NCBI RefSeq assembly: GCF_019343455.1
Contig: NZ_CP049362.1
Coordinates: 3,658,001-3,722,000, forward strand
Source of the DNA: Alcaligenes ammonioxydans
GTDB taxonomy: Bacteria; Pseudomonadota; Gammaproteobacteria; Burkholderiales; Burkholderiaceae_B
Reading direction: 5' to 3'
Length of the DNA: 64,000 bases
The position numbers were made by a program, and so were the translations under genes. Under the pieces are notes generated by a model. It had not been told where the DNA came from and searched no databases. It was given only the letters and a program-made list of their open reading frames with translations. Below, in pieces: positions 44,603 to 53,467 of the stretch; position 1 is the stretch's first letter; each line of letters opens with the position of its first letter.

Positions 44603-45690
44603 AGGGCATCCTGTCCAAGTTCAGCTTTCAGTTGCGCTACAGTAGGCGATATCAAAGGCACCAACATGGCTTCGCGGTAACGGCGCAGCAGTTGGGGGTG
44701 CTTGCCTTGCATATAGGTCGCCCCGCCAATCGCGGAGCTTTCCAAGGCCACGGCCTGCAACGCCAGACTGCTGAGCTCGATACGAACTCTGAACAGATCA
44801 GGCGGCGTGGCCGAGTCTGGCTTGCGCACGGCATCCAGCAGCACATCCGACAATTCCTGCACGCGATCCAACAAGCGGCGGGCGGGCTGTTCCTGCACCC
44901 ATTGGCAGCGTGGCGCCTTGAGTACCTGCTTTAAGGAGCGACGCGCCAGCCCCATCGCCATGCCGCACTGCAACGCCATGAATCGAGGTCGCACCGAACG
45001 CACAAACAGGCCGGCATCAGGATGCAACAAACGCTCTTGTTCCAGGCGCACGGCATTAAAGGTCAAGGCGGCGGTATTGCTGCCGCGCAAGCCGACCAAA
45101 TCCAGGTCCTCCGAACGCTCCAGCCCTGAATCACCCAACTGGGCCACCCATATACCCGCCTGATCGCCGGGCATGGCGGCCACAATAGCAACCAGACAAT
45201 TACCGGGACGCAGATTGGTAATCCACGGTAAACGGCCATCAAACTGCCACTGACCTTGCTCGGGCCGGGCGCGCACTTGCAGCTCTTCAATGCCACCCAG
45301 GAACTTGATGGCATTGGACAGTCCGGTCGCACCTGCAATACTGCCGTCCAGCAAACCGGGCAGGTAACGCTCTCGCATGGCAGGGTCCTGAACCTCACGC
45401 AGATATTCAATAAAGGTGCGCTGACTCCACAGGACAAAACCCGCCGTCAGCGAATGCTCAGCCACTTCCACAATAGACTGAACGGCATCACCAAAATCGG
45501 AAAAGTCCGCTTGCAGACCCAGGCTCAACAAACCGTCTTGCGCCAGGCGGGGCAACAAGGCCTGCGACTGGGAGGCCTCACTATCCAGCGACAGGGCGTG
45601 CTCTTCGAGCCACTGGGCCAGAGCAGGCGATAAAACCGAACGCTCTGAGGCCAGCACAGCCTGTTCGGCGCGTGTTAAGGCGTTTCCCAT
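44599..45690 (-). CDS. Acyl-CoA dehydrogenase-like flavoprotein
   Basis: This 363-aa protein has the acyl-CoA dehydrogenase fold: N-terminal helices, the beta segment AGATGLSNAIKFLGG and LPWITNLRPGNCLVAIVA, and C-terminal helices ending AIGGATYMQGKHPQLLRRYREAML. It is shorter than true acyl-CoA dehydrogenases, and I cannot identify the usual catalytic glutamate. Relatives next to ABC importers include sulfur-acquisition and monooxygenase-like members (SfnB/DszC group), so it may oxidise an imported compound rather than an acyl-CoA. It overlaps the CMD gene by 16 bp and the ATPase by 4 bp. Confidence 0.78.
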   Translation of the reverse strand: MGNALTRAEQAVLASERSVLSPALAQWLEEHALSLDSEASQSQALLPRLAQDGLLSLGLQADFSDFGDAVQSIVEVAEHSLTAGFVLWSQRTFIEYLREVQDPAMRERYLPGLLDGSIAGATGLSNAIKFLGGIEELQVRARPEQGQWQFDGRLPWITNLRPGNCLVAIVAAMPGDQAGIWVAQLGDSGLERSEDLDLVGLRGSNTAALTFNAVRLEQERLLHPDAGLFVRSVRPRFMALQCGMAMGLARRSLKQVLKAPRCQWVQEQPARRLLDRVQELSDVLLDAVRKPDSATPPDLFRVRIELSSLALQAVALESSAIGGATYMQGKHPQLLRRYREAMLVPLISPTVAQLKAELGQDAL

Positions 45691-46235
45691 GCGTAGGCCT
45701 CCAACTGGCTATTGAGCGGCGTACGAGCCAGATTATTGGCAAAGTTGCAGATGGTCGCCAAACCAATGCCGGTAATGACCTCCAGAGCCTGCTGATCGCC
45801 ATAGCCCGCAGCACGGAAGGCGGCCAGATCCTGATCCGATACCTGACCACGGGTGTCAATCACCGCGCGGCTGAACAGGGCCAGGGCCTGGAGACGTTCA
45901 TCATTGATCTGATCAAAACCACGAGCACGCAAGGCGGCCAGAATCTCTGGGTCCAGCTTGGCTTTGTTCGTCGCGATGGCGGTATGACCGGCCACGCAGA
46001 AGCGGCAGCCGTGTGTGGTACCGGCAACCAGCTGCACCACCTCGCGCTCGACCAGCGACAGGCTGGCGGTGGCATTCAAGGCAGACATGTCCTGGTAGGC
46101 TTGCAAGGCAACGGGGGCGTTCGCCAAAATAGCCAGCAGGTTAGAGAGAAAGCCACTACCACGCACAGCTTTTTCCAGGGCTGGTTTGACGGCCTCAGGG
46201 GCGGAGTCCACAGTATGCAACGTTAAGCGGGTCAT
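45675..46235 (-). CDS. Carboxymuconolactone decarboxylase / AhpD-like protein
   Basis: This 186-aa protein of the CMD/AhpD fold has the redox motif CRFCVAGH (C-x2-C-x3-H) in GTTHGCRFCVAGHTAIA, as in alkylhydroperoxidases, preceded by LSLVEREVVQLVAG. This points to peroxide or thiol redox chemistry. It is the first gene of the operon, with AAGGA about 11 nt before its ATG, and is divergent from the AraC regulator. Pairing with a flavoprotein and an importer suggests it handles peroxide or a reactive product made during breakdown of the imported compound. Confidence 0.85.
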   Translation of the reverse strand: MTRLTLHTVDSAPEAVKPALEKAVRGSGFLSNLLAILANAPVALQAYQDMSALNATASLSLVEREVVQLVAGTTHGCRFCVAGHTAIATNKAKLDPEILAALRARGFDQINDERLQALALFSRAVIDTRGQVSDQDLAAFRAAGYGDQQALEVITGIGLATICNFANNLARTPLNSQLEAYAWETP

Positions 46236-46364
46236 GATCGCGACAATTCCTTAGTTAATCCGAGAAGGTTTTATTGTCGATTGACTGGCGCCTGATCTCC
46301 ATGTGCGAACATAGCGGTATTCATATTAAAAATATCCACGAAAAGAAATAAGCATATTTTCCAC
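46236..46364. promoter_or_regulatory. Divergent promoter region, CMD operon / AraC gene
   Basis: This 129-bp AT-rich gap lies between two divergent starts. It contains a small inverted repeat (ATATT-AAA-AATAT) close to the araC-type start. Both promoters must lie here, and the AraC protein is the likely regulator. I cannot place individual boxes with confidence. Confidence 0.5.
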
Positions 46365-47333
46365 ATGAGTGATTCTGCCTTTCCTGACGGCCATTGCGCC
46401 CTCAACTCCCACGACACAGGGCGCCCTGTGGAAGAGCTGCTCTTGTCGGGGCTGGAGATCTCGGCCAGCCTGTTTCATTTGGGCCAGTATTGCAATCAAT
46501 GGGAAAGCAGCCTGCACGGGCATCAACGGGCCGGCTTTCATGTGGTCTTGCATGGACCGTGCTGGCTACACATCCCGCATCAGGACACCCTGGCCCTGCA
46601 AGCAGGCGACGCCGTGTTTTTTCTGCGTGACATTCCTCACCGGCTGAGCTCATCGCCAAAGCCCCCAAACTGGAATGCGGCGTTGCAGCGGCAAAACATG
46701 CAAGGTCTGGAGCCTCAAGTGCCCCAGAGCACCGGCCTGCTCTGCGGCTTTCTGAATTTGGGTCGGGGTTTGAGTGAATTGCTTCTGGCAACGGTGCCTG
46801 ATGTTTTGCTGATTGACGGTTCGCAGGCTGATGCCGATACGGGCCGTCCTTTGCTGGACTTGATCCAGGCGGAAATGCAGCGCCACCCACAGGCCAACCC
46901 CAGCCTGTTGGAGAAACTGGTGGAGCTTTTGCTGTTCTACACTTTGCGGCGGCAAATTGGTCAAACGCCCTCCGAAGGAGCCTTGCCAGCGGGCCTGATC
47001 CATCTTGCCAGCGACCCTGCTTTTGGTGGTCTGATCGAACAACTGCTGCGGGAACCGGCCAAGGCCTGGTCAGTCGATGACATGGCGGCCTATCTGAACA
47101 TGTCACGCGCCGCCTTTCACCGACGCTTTACCCTGCTATGCGGGATGGCACCGGCCCAGATACTGTTGCAACTACGCATGCAACTGGCCAAACGGCAGCT
47201 GGAACAGGGGCTCACCATGGAACAGATCGCCGAGCGCATCGGCTACAGTTCCGCGGCGGCATTCAGTGCGGCATTCAGGCGCAGTGTCGGTGTCAGCCCG
47301 GCTCAATGGCGTAAGCAAGAGCCACGCACCTGA
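46365..47333 (+). CDS. AraC-family regulator with cupin-type sensor domain
   Basis: This is a 322-aa transcription regulator. The N-terminal half is a cupin-like sensing domain (HGHQRAGFHVVLHGPCWLHIP, then LQAGDAVFFLRDIPHRLSS, the AraC-type binding_6 layout). The C-terminal 100 residues hold two helix-turn-helix units (WSVDDMAAYLNMSRAAFHRRF and LTMEQIAERIGYSSAAAFSAAFRRSVGVSPAQWR). It is divergent from the CMD-flavoprotein-ABC operon with a shared promoter gap, so it most likely activates that operon in response to the imported compound or a product. Confidence 0.9.
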   Translation: MSDSAFPDGHCALNSHDTGRPVEELLLSGLEISASLFHLGQYCNQWESSLHGHQRAGFHVVLHGPCWLHIPHQDTLALQAGDAVFFLRDIPHRLSSSPKPPNWNAALQRQNMQGLEPQVPQSTGLLCGFLNLGRGLSELLLATVPDVLLIDGSQADADTGRPLLDLIQAEMQRHPQANPSLLEKLVELLLFYTLRRQIGQTPSEGALPAGLIHLASDPAFGGLIEQLLREPAKAWSVDDMAAYLNMSRAAFHRRFTLLCGMAPAQILLQLRMQLAKRQLEQGLTMEQIAERIGYSSAAAFSAAFRRSVGVSPAQWRKQEPRT

Positions 47334-47580
47334 GCGGCCACACCGCCAGCCACGAACGACAGTCCAACCCTGTCATCACGCGGCTCATCCGTGCAGACAA
47401 TCAGCCCCAAGGTGATCATTGTGATGCCGCGAGCGGCCTACCACGCCGGTCAGACAAAAGGCTTGTCCCACCCGTTCAGACTCAAATACGGACTCTGGTA
47501 ATCATCCTGAGCCCTGTTCGCCCCTTACCTCCCTGATTTCCCAGCCTTCTCCCGCCACAGAGGGGCAGACAGCGGGGCAT

Positions 47581-47618
47581 AAAAAAAACCCCAATCTGTA
47601 AACAGATTGGGGTTTTTT
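47581..47618. terminator. Bidirectional terminator between rpsQ and araC-type gene
   Basis: ACCCCAATCTG and CAGATTGGGGT form a perfect 11-bp stem with loop TAAA, flanked by eight As on one side and seven Ts on the other, so it works on both strands. It ends the S10 operon and the convergent AraC gene. The remainder of 47334-47662 shows no gene. Confidence 0.93.
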
Positions 47619-47662
47619 TGACCTACCAGAGCCAGGCCAAGGCCTGACATCTGAGCAAGCGT

Positions 47663-47938
47663 TTAGATCACGCGGGCTGCTTCGATCAGACGCACAACAG
47701 TCCAGGACTTGCTGCGGCTGATAGGACGGCCTTCGGAAATCTCAACGGTATCGCCTTCGTTGTACTGGTTGGTCTCGTCGTGTGCTTTGTATTTATTGGA
47801 GCGCACGATGATCTTGCCATACAGAGGATGTTTAACGCGGCGTTCAACCAGAACGACGACAGTTTTGTCCATCTTGTTGCTGACAACTTGACCAATCAGG
47901 GTACGTTGACGTTTTTCGGTAGTTTGAGTTTCGCTCAT
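47663..47938 (-). CDS. rpsQ: 30S ribosomal protein S17
   Basis: This 91-aa protein is a primary 16S rRNA binder of the small subunit. The start [14 protein letters not shown] at 47938 follows rpmC by one base; an upstream extension to 48037 overlaps rpmC and is rejected. The family pattern is complete: [34 protein letters not shown] and [19 protein letters not shown]. It is the last gene of the S10 operon here; a terminator follows and no rplN is present downstream, so the spc operon lies elsewhere. Confidence 0.97.
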   Translation of the reverse strand: MSETQTTEKRQRTLIGQVVSNKMDKTVVVLVERRVKHPLYGKIIVRSNKYKAHDETNQYNEGDTVEISEGRPISRSKSWTVVRLIEAARVI

Positions 47939-47939
47939 C

Positions 47940-48131
47940 TTACTTTCCTGCGGTCTCAGCCATGACAGTGCGCACGCGAGCGATGTCGCGGCGTACTTTG
48001 CCCAATTGGCTGGTGTTGGAAAGCTGTTGAGTAGCACGCTGCATGCGCAGGTTAAATTGTGCTTTCAACAGGCTCTCGAGCTCTTTCTGGAGCTCGGCGG
48101 CATCTTTAGTACGGAGTTCGCTGGCTTTCAT
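47940..48131 (-). CDS. rpmC: 50S ribosomal protein L29
   Basis: This 63-aa two-helix protein lies near the polypeptide exit tunnel of the large subunit. It starts [31 protein letters not shown] and ends in [14 protein letters not shown], the standard L29 pattern and length. GGAG lies just upstream of the ATG. It sits between rplP (9-nt gap) and rpsQ (1-nt gap). Confidence 0.97.
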   Translation of the reverse strand: MKASELRTKDAAELQKELESLLKAQFNLRMQRATQQLSNTSQLGKVRRDIARVRTVMAETAGK

Positions 48132-48140
48132 GACGTCTCC

Positions 48141-48557
48141 TTAAGCACCGATCTGACGCGTTACGAACGTCGTCGAGATAGGCAGCTTGGCAGCGGCCAG
48201 ACGGAATGCCTCGCGTGCCAGCTCTTCGCTAACACCTTCCATTTCGTACAGGACCTTGCCTGGTTGAATCTCAGCGACCCAGAACTCTGGATTACCCTTA
48301 CCGTTACCCATACGAACTTCGGCAGGTTTCTGCGAAATTGGCTTATCGGGGAAGATACGGATCCAGATGCGGCCACCACGTTTGATGTGACGGTTAATTG
48401 CACGACGTGCTGCTTCGATCTGGCGAGCAGTCAGACGGCCACGGTCAGTGGCTTTCAGACCAAATTCGCCAAACGAAACTTGCGCACCGCGAGTCGCCAG
48501 ACCGGTATTACGGCCTTTGTGCTCTTTGCGATACTTTCTGCGAGAAGGTTGCAGCAT
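48141..48557 (-). CDS. rplP: 50S ribosomal protein L16
   Basis: This 138-aa protein binds 23S rRNA near the A-site tRNA. It starts [17 protein letters not shown] and contains GFGL-type segments ([27 protein letters not shown]), [24 protein letters not shown] and the conserved end. The length is normal. It lies 2 nt after rpsC in the S10 operon. Confidence 0.97.
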   Translation of the reverse strand: MLQPSRRKYRKEHKGRNTGLATRGAQVSFGEFGLKATDRGRLTARQIEAARRAINRHIKRGGRIWIRIFPDKPISQKPAEVRMGNGKGNPEFWVAEIQPGKVLYEMEGVSEELAREAFRLAAAKLPISTTFVTRQIGA

Positions 48558-48559
48558 GT

Positions 48560-49333
48560 TTATTCTCCTTCGGACGCAGCAGGAGCAGCGTCTTTACGAG
48601 GACCGCGACCACGACCACCTGGACGGCGGTTTTCAGGGCGGTCACCACGTGGACGACGTGGGCGGCGCTCTTCAGGGGCTACGGTGTCAACAGGCATTTC
48701 GCCGTTAGGCAGCATGTCGCCCTTGTAGACCCAGACCTTGATACCGATGATCCCGTACGTCGTGTGCGCTTCGGAAGTACCGTAATCGATGTTAGCGCGC
48801 AGGGTGTGCAGAGGCACACGGCCTTCGCGGTACCATTCGGTACGAGCGATTTCGATGCCGTTCAAGCGACCCGAGCTCATGATCTTGATGCCTTGGGCAC
48901 CCAGACGCATGGCGTTTTGCATGGAACGCTTCATCGCACGACGGAACATGATGCGCTTTTCCAATTGCTGGGCAATGGAATCGGCGATCAGTTGAGCGTC
49001 GGTTTCAGGTTTGCGAATTTCTTCGATGTTAACGTGCACGGGCACGCCCAACAGGCGCTGCAGGTCAGCCTTCAGGCTTTCGATATCCTCGCCGCGCTTG
49101 CCGATCACCACACCTGGACGAGCCGAGTAAATGGTGATGCGAGCATTTTTGGCAGGACGCTCGATGACCACACGGCCAACGGACGCGCTTTTCAGCTTGC
49201 GTTTCAGGTATTCGCGCACACGGATGTCGTCAGCCAACATCGTACCGAACTCAGCACCGTCAGCGTACCAACGCGAGCTCCAGTTACGGTTAACAGCCAG
49301 GCGGAACCCAATTGGGTGGATTTTCTGTCCCAT
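48560..49333 (-). CDS. rpsC: 30S ribosomal protein S3
   Basis: This 257-aa protein lines the mRNA entry channel. It starts [12 protein letters not shown] after GGAG, has the KH domain motif [15 protein letters not shown] and the C-terminal core [22 protein letters not shown]. It is longer than the E. coli protein (233) owing to a basic, Arg/Pro/Gly-rich tail ([22 protein letters not shown]). Such tails are common in betaproteobacterial S3 proteins. Confidence 0.97.
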   Translation of the reverse strand: MGQKIHPIGFRLAVNRNWSSRWYADGAEFGTMLADDIRVREYLKRKLKSASVGRVVIERPAKNARITIYSARPGVVIGKRGEDIESLKADLQRLLGVPVHVNIEEIRKPETDAQLIADSIAQQLEKRIMFRRAMKRSMQNAMRLGAQGIKIMSSGRLNGIEIARTEWYREGRVPLHTLRANIDYGTSEAHTTYGIIGIKVWVYKGDMLPNGEMPVDTVAPEERRPRRPRGDRPENRRPGGRGRGPRKDAAPAASEGE

Positions 49334-49342
49334 TGTGACTCC

Positions 49343-49672
49343 TTAAGCGCCGACTTTGACCACAATGTGGCAAGTCTGCTTCTCAATACGGTTACCGCGG
49401 CCTTTGGCTCGTGCAGAAAAACGCTTCAACGACTGAGCCTTGTCCACGTAAATGGACGTAACTTTCAGTTCGTCGATATCGGCGCCGTCATTGTGCTCAG
49501 CGTTGGCAATAGCCGATTCCAGAGCTTTCTTGATGATGCCAGCGGCTTTCTTGGGAGTGAAAGTCAGCGTATTCAGAGCGTGAGCAACGGACTTGCCGCG
49601 GATCATATCCGCAACCAGACGTGCTTTTTGCGCCGAAATATGGACTCCACGAATAATTGCTGTAGTTTCCAT
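49343..49672 (-). CDS. rplV: 50S ribosomal protein L22
   Basis: This 109-aa protein has an extended loop that reaches the exit tunnel. I take the ATG at 49672 ([19 protein letters not shown]), with GGAG 7 nt upstream. A GTG directly before it (49675) is in frame but closer to the ribosome binding site than ideal. The loop end [23 protein letters not shown] is intact, with no macrolide-type insertion or deletion visible. Confidence 0.96.
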   Translation of the reverse strand: METTAIIRGVHISAQKARLVADMIRGKSVAHALNTLTFTPKKAAGIIKKALESAIANAEHNDGADIDELKVTSIYVDKAQSLKRFSARAKGRGNRIEKQTCHIVVKVGA

Positions 49673-49675
49673 CAC

Positions 49676-49951
49676 TTATCTCCGGGCCTTTTTGTCCGCA
49701 GCGTGACCCTTGAAAGTACGGGTCAAGGCGAACTCGCCGAGCTTGTGGCCAACCATGTTCTCGTTAATGTAAACGGGAATATGTTGACGACCATTGTGAA
49801 CGGCAATCGTCAGCCCAATGAACTCGGGCAGGATGGTCGAGCGGCGCGACCAGGTCTTGATTGGTCGCTTGTCGTTACCCACAACGGCTGCATCAACCTT
49901 TTTGATCAGGTGAGCATCAACGAATGGGCCTTTTTTGATCGAACGTGACAT
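49676..49951 (-). CDS. rpsS: 30S ribosomal protein S19
   Basis: This 91-aa protein of the small-subunit head contacts S13 and the A-site region. The sequence [19 protein letters not shown], then [29 protein letters not shown] and [19 protein letters not shown], is textbook S19. It lies 12 nt after rplB and 3 nt before rplV. Confidence 0.97.
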   Translation of the reverse strand: MSRSIKKGPFVDAHLIKKVDAAVVGNDKRPIKTWSRRSTILPEFIGLTIAVHNGRQHIPVYINENMVGHKLGEFALTRTFKGHAADKKARR

Positions 49952-49963
49952 AGTGTTCGCCCC

Positions 49964-50791
49964 TTACTTGCGCTTACGGCGCGAAACAATCATGTTGTCT
50001 GTGCGCTTGTTACGACGGGTGCGGTAGCCCTTGGCAGGCGTACCCCATGGGCTGACTGGCTCACGGCCTTCACCCGTACGACCTTCACCACCACCGTGCG
50101 GGTGATCGACTGGGTTCATCGCCACACCGCGAACGGTAGGACGAATACCACGCCAGCGAACAGCACCGGCTTTACCGATCTGACGCAGGCTGTGATCGTG
50201 GTTGCTGACTTCGCCAATCGTGGCGCGGCAGTCGATGTGAATGCGGCGAACTTCACCGGAACGCAGACGCACTTGAGCGTACGTGCCTTCACGAGCCAGC
50301 AACACAGCGGAACCACCAGCGGAACGAGCGATTTGAGCACCCTTACCAGGCAGCATCTCGATGCAGTGAATGGTTTGACCCACAGGAATGTTGCGGATAG
50401 GCAAAGTGTTGCCGGAACGGATAGGAGCTTCCGCGCCAGACACAACCGTTGCACCCACTTCCAGACCACGAGGGGCGATGATGTAACGACGCTCGCCGTC
50501 CGCGTAGCACACCAATGCGATGTGAGCGCTGCGGTTAGGGTCGTATTCCAGACGTTCTACTTTCGCAGGAATACCGTCCTTGTTGCGACGGAAGTCGACA
50601 ATACGGTAATGCTGCTTGTGACCGCCGCCACGGTGACGAACCGTGATGTGGCCGTTGTTGTTACGGCCAGCACTGCTGGATTTCTTTTCCAGCAAAGCCG
50701 CGTAAGGAGCGCCTTTGTGCAGTTCAGGGTGAACCACTTTGATCATGCCACGGCGACCTGGCGACGTTGGTTTTACTTTTACCAATGCCAT
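49964..50791 (-). CDS. rplB: 50S ribosomal protein L2
   Basis: This 275-aa protein supports subunit joining and the peptidyl transferase centre. Key segments are [18 protein letters not shown], the core [23 protein letters not shown], and the conserved peptidyl-transferase histidine region [16 protein letters not shown]. The length is normal. It lies 1 nt after rplW. Confidence 0.97.
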   Translation of the reverse strand: MALVKVKPTSPGRRGMIKVVHPELHKGAPYAALLEKKSSSAGRNNNGHITVRHRGGGHKQHYRIVDFRRNKDGIPAKVERLEYDPNRSAHIALVCYADGERRYIIAPRGLEVGATVVSGAEAPIRSGNTLPIRNIPVGQTIHCIEMLPGKGAQIARSAGGSAVLLAREGTYAQVRLRSGEVRRIHIDCRATIGEVSNHDHSLRQIGKAGAVRWRGIRPTVRGVAMNPVDHPHGGGEGRTGEGREPVSPWGTPAKGYRTRRNKRTDNMIVSRRKRK

Positions 50792-50792
50792 A

Positions 50793-51089
50793 TTAGTTCA
50801 CCTCAGAAAAGTCGAGTTCCTGACCGGGCTTGAGCGAGACATATGCCTTGCGCACACTGCGGCGGCGACCCATGAAACGGCCAAAGCGCTTTTCTTTGCC
50901 CTTCTGATTGAGCACCTGAACCGACTCAACTTCTACCTTGAACAGCAGTTCAATAGCAGCTTTGATTTCGGGCTTGGTGGCATCAGGAGCGACGCGGAAA
51001 GCGATTTGCTGATTTTTTTCGGCAACGTACGTGGCTTTTTCAGTCACGACAGGTGCCAGAATGACTTGCAATAGACGTTCGGCGTTCAT
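50793..51089 (-). CDS. rplW: 50S ribosomal protein L23
   Basis: This 98-aa protein sits at the exit tunnel and docks trigger factor and SRP. It shows the pattern [52 protein letters not shown] and the basic loop [21 protein letters not shown]. Its ATG overlaps the rplD stop by 4 bp (ATGA), so the two are coupled. Confidence 0.97.
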   Translation of the reverse strand: MNAERLLQVILAPVVTEKATYVAEKNQQIAFRVAPDATKPEIKAAIELLFKVEVESVQVLNQKGKEKRFGRFMGRRRSVRKAYVSLKPGQELDFSEVN

Positions 51090-51706
51090 CCCAACATCTC
51101 CTCAAACTGAGCGACAGCCGCTTTGGTGACCAACACTTTTTTGTAGTGGATCAGGGACAGCGGGTCGGCGTAGCGTGGCTCAACCACAGCAACGTGAGGC
51201 AGGTTACGCGTAGCCAGGTACACGTTCTCGTCCAGCGCGTCGGTGATGATCAACACGGATTCCAGGCCCAGGTCTTTCAGCTTGTTGGCTGCCAGACGGG
51301 TCTTGGGTGCTTCCAGAGTGAAGGAATCAACAACCAACAGACGCTCGTCGCGGACCAACTGAGACAGAATCGCGCTGATACCGGCGCGGTACATCTTCTT
51401 GTTGACCTTGTGTGCGTAGTTTTCTTCACCGGTGTTGGGGAATGCACGACCGCCTCCACGCCACACGGGCGAGGATGTCATACCAGCACGAGCGCGACCG
51501 GTGCCTTTTTGGCGCCATGGCTTTTTGGTGCTGTGGTTGACTTCAGCGCGTGTCAATTGCTTGCTGTTGCCGCTGCGAGCATTGGCTTGGTAAGCAACAA
51601 CGATCTGGTGAACCAGAGCTTCGTTGAATTCACGACCGAAAACGTTTTCGTTGGCCTGCAATGTGGATGCAGCTTGGCCTTGTTCGTTCAGGAGCTTCAG
51701 TTCCAT
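51086..51706 (-). CDS. rplD: 50S ribosomal protein L4
   Basis: This 206-aa protein has a loop that reaches into the exit tunnel. The loop is seen as [30 protein letters not shown]. In E. coli L4 also represses the S10 operon through its leader. Here rplD is third from the rplC promoter rather than following rpsJ directly, so any such feedback would have to act on a different leader. It starts 3 nt after rplC. Confidence 0.97.
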   Translation of the reverse strand: MELKLLNEQGQAASTLQANENVFGREFNEALVHQIVVAYQANARSGNSKQLTRAEVNHSTKKPWRQKGTGRARAGMTSSPVWRGGGRAFPNTGEENYAHKVNKKMYRAGISAILSQLVRDERLLVVDSFTLEAPKTRLAANKLKDLGLESVLIITDALDENVYLATRNLPHVAVVEPRYADPLSLIHYKKVLVTKAAVAQFEEMLG

Positions 51707-51709
51707 GGT

Positions 51710-52384
51710 TTAGGCTCCTTTCACAGCAGGGCGCACAACGATATTGGCGTTCTTGTGACCTGGGACAGCGCCCCGGACCAACAACAAGCCACGCTCGGCG
51801 TCGACGCGGATCACGTCAAGATTCTGAACCGTACGGGTAACGTCACCCATATGGCCCGACATTTTTTTACCTTTGAACACACGGCCTGGATCCTGGGCTT
51901 GACCAATGGAACCGGGTACGCGGTGCGAGCGCGAGTTACCGTGGCTGTTACGCTGGCCGCCAAAATTGTGGCGTTTGATGGTACCGGCAAAGCCTTTACC
52001 GATCGTGGTGCCCGTAACGTCAACCTTCTGACCCGCTTCGAAAATGCTTTCCACAGCAACTACGGAACCGGCGGAAAGCTCGGCGATAGCAGCGGGGTCG
52101 AGGCGGAATTCTTTCAGGATGCTGCCAGCTTCAACGCCAGCTTTTGCATAATGCCCTGCCTGGGGCTTGGTAACGCGTGTTGCACGACGGGTGCCAAAGG
52201 CAACCTGTACAGCAGCGTAACCGTCAACTGCGGGCGTCTTGACCTGGGTGATGCGGTTGTTGGACACGTCCAGCACGGTCACAGGGATGGACTCGCCTTC
52301 CTCTGTAAACACACGGGTCATGCCAACTTTACGCCCAACAAGGCCCAGCCGCCACGCGGCAGGCGTAGGTGTCGAGTTCGACAT
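51710..52384 (-). CDS. rplC: 50S ribosomal protein L3
   Basis: This 224-aa protein nucleates large-subunit assembly. I chose the ATG at 52384 ([26 protein letters not shown]) because GGAG sits 7 nt upstream; the in-frame ATG four codons earlier overlaps that ribosome binding site. The family signature [40 protein letters not shown] is present. It is normally the gene after rpsJ, but here a two-gene transporter lies between them and rplC has its own promoter. Confidence 0.97.
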   Translation of the reverse strand: MSNSTPTPAAWRLGLVGRKVGMTRVFTEEGESIPVTVLDVSNNRITQVKTPAVDGYAAVQVAFGTRRATRVTKPQAGHYAKAGVEAGSILKEFRLDPAAIAELSAGSVVAVESIFEAGQKVDVTGTTIGKGFAGTIKRHNFGGQRNSHGNSRSHRVPGSIGQAQDPGRVFKGKKMSGHMGDVTRTVQNLDVIRVDAERGLLLVRGAVPGHKNANIVVRPAVKGA

Positions 52385-52456
52385 CGTTTTCTCCATTCCT
52401 GACTACGATTGGTCAGGGCTAACTGAGAGTACACGCAATAATTTGCGCGACGACCA

Positions 52457-52514
52457 TAGCCAAAACTTTTTGGCTAAGCTAGTAAATATAGCACGGTGCT
52501 GTAAAGCCAAGCAA
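52457..52514 (-). promoter_or_regulatory. rplC promoter with 5' stem-loop leader
   Basis: On the minus strand, TTGCTT (52509-52514) and TATATT (52485-52490) have an 18-bp spacer. Transcription would start near 52478 and run straight into a perfect stem-loop (TAGCCAAAA / TTTTGGCTA, 52457-52476), with a leader of about 95 nt before rplC. This allows the nine genes rplC to rpsQ to be expressed apart from rpsJ. Confidence 0.65.
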
Positions 52515-52624
52515 GATTTACTGCAAAAAATGGCCCGAAACTGCTTGATTGACAACAGTTTTTTCCCATTTGCCCCTGCACGCCATCAGGGCGCCATCAA
52601 GAAAACGGATTCCACCCCCGCCAT

Positions 52625-53467
52625 TTATTGATGTGCCTTATTCACGAATCGAGCGACGTACTCATTGACCGGTTCATCCCGAATTTGCGTCGGCGTCCCG
52701 CTTTGCTCCACCCTCCCCTCACGCAACACCACAATATGCTGCCCCAGCCGCAATGCCTCATCGATATCGTGCGTAATGAAGATAATGGTTTTGTTCAGGC
52801 TGCTCTGCAAACGCAAAAGCTCATCCTGCATCTCGTAGCGAATCAAGGGGTCCAGGGCCGAGAAGGCCTCGTCCATCAGCAAAATATCGGCATCGACAGC
52901 CAACGCTCGCGCCAGGCCTACGCGTTGCTGCATCCCGCCTGACAATTCGTCAGGGTAGTTATCGGCATAATCATGCAGACCCACGCGCTCCAGCCATTGC
53001 CGAGCTTGCTCTCGGGCTTGCGAACGCTTGTCTCCACGCACCTCAAGACCGAAGGCGACATTCTCCAACACGGTCAAATGGGGCAGCAAGCCAAAGGCCT
53101 GGAAGACCATGCTGATTCCATAGCGGCGGAATTGTCGCAGGCTGGCCATGTCCAGCTGCAAGATGTCCTGCCCATCCACTAGCACCTGTCCGGCGCTGGG
53201 GTCGATCAAACGGTTGATGTGGCGCACCAGCGTGGATTTGCCCGAACCGGACAAGCCCATCACGCAGGATATCTGCTGCGCGGGAAAGCAGGCATCTACC
53301 CCCGCCAGCCCCACAATGCAGTCCGTCTGCTTTTGCACGGCCTGCTTGTCGACCCCCTGCTTTAACAAATCGACGGCTTCGGTCGCCCGATTACCAAAAA
53401 CCTTATACACATCCCGCAGCTCAATCTTGCAGTCGGAGTCATGGTGAGAAGTAGGTATCGTCGTCAT
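52625..53467 (-). CDS. proV: Glycine betaine/choline-type ABC ATPase (ProV-like, no CBS domains)
   Basis: This 280-aa ATPase powers a quaternary-amine importer. It has Walker A GLSGSGKST, Q-loop FQAFGLLPHLTV, signature LSGGMQQR, Walker B ILLMDEAFSALDP and H-loop THDIDEA, plus the ProV-type N-terminal segment VYKVFGNRATEAVDLLKQG. It ends at about residue 280 (EYVARFVNKAHQ) and lacks the tandem CBS domains that make E. coli ProV (400 aa) osmosensitive. It overlaps the preceding permease gene by 4 bp. It lies within the S10 ribosomal region, which is unusual. Confidence 0.9.
   Translation of the reverse strand: MTTIPTSHHDSDCKIELRDVYKVFGNRATEAVDLLKQGVDKQAVQKQTDCIVGLAGVDACFPAQQISCVMGLSGSGKSTLVRHINRLIDPSAGQVLVDGQDILQLDMASLRQFRRYGISMVFQAFGLLPHLTVLENVAFGLEVRGDKRSQAREQARQWLERVGLHDYADNYPDELSGGMQQRVGLARALAVDADILLMDEAFSALDPLIRYEMQDELLRLQSSLNKTIIFITHDIDEALRLGQHIVVLREGRVEQSGTPTQIRDEPVNEYVARFVNKAHQ

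Noticed and set aside
48398..49948. 516-codon plus-strand frame opposite rplP, rpsC, rplV and rpsS
   Set aside because: Shadow of highly expressed ribosomal genes with strong codon bias. The antisense product matches nothing, and the four sense genes are certain.
51146..52402. 418-codon plus-strand frame opposite rplD and rplC
   Set aside because: Shadow of L4 and L3, with no family resemblance.
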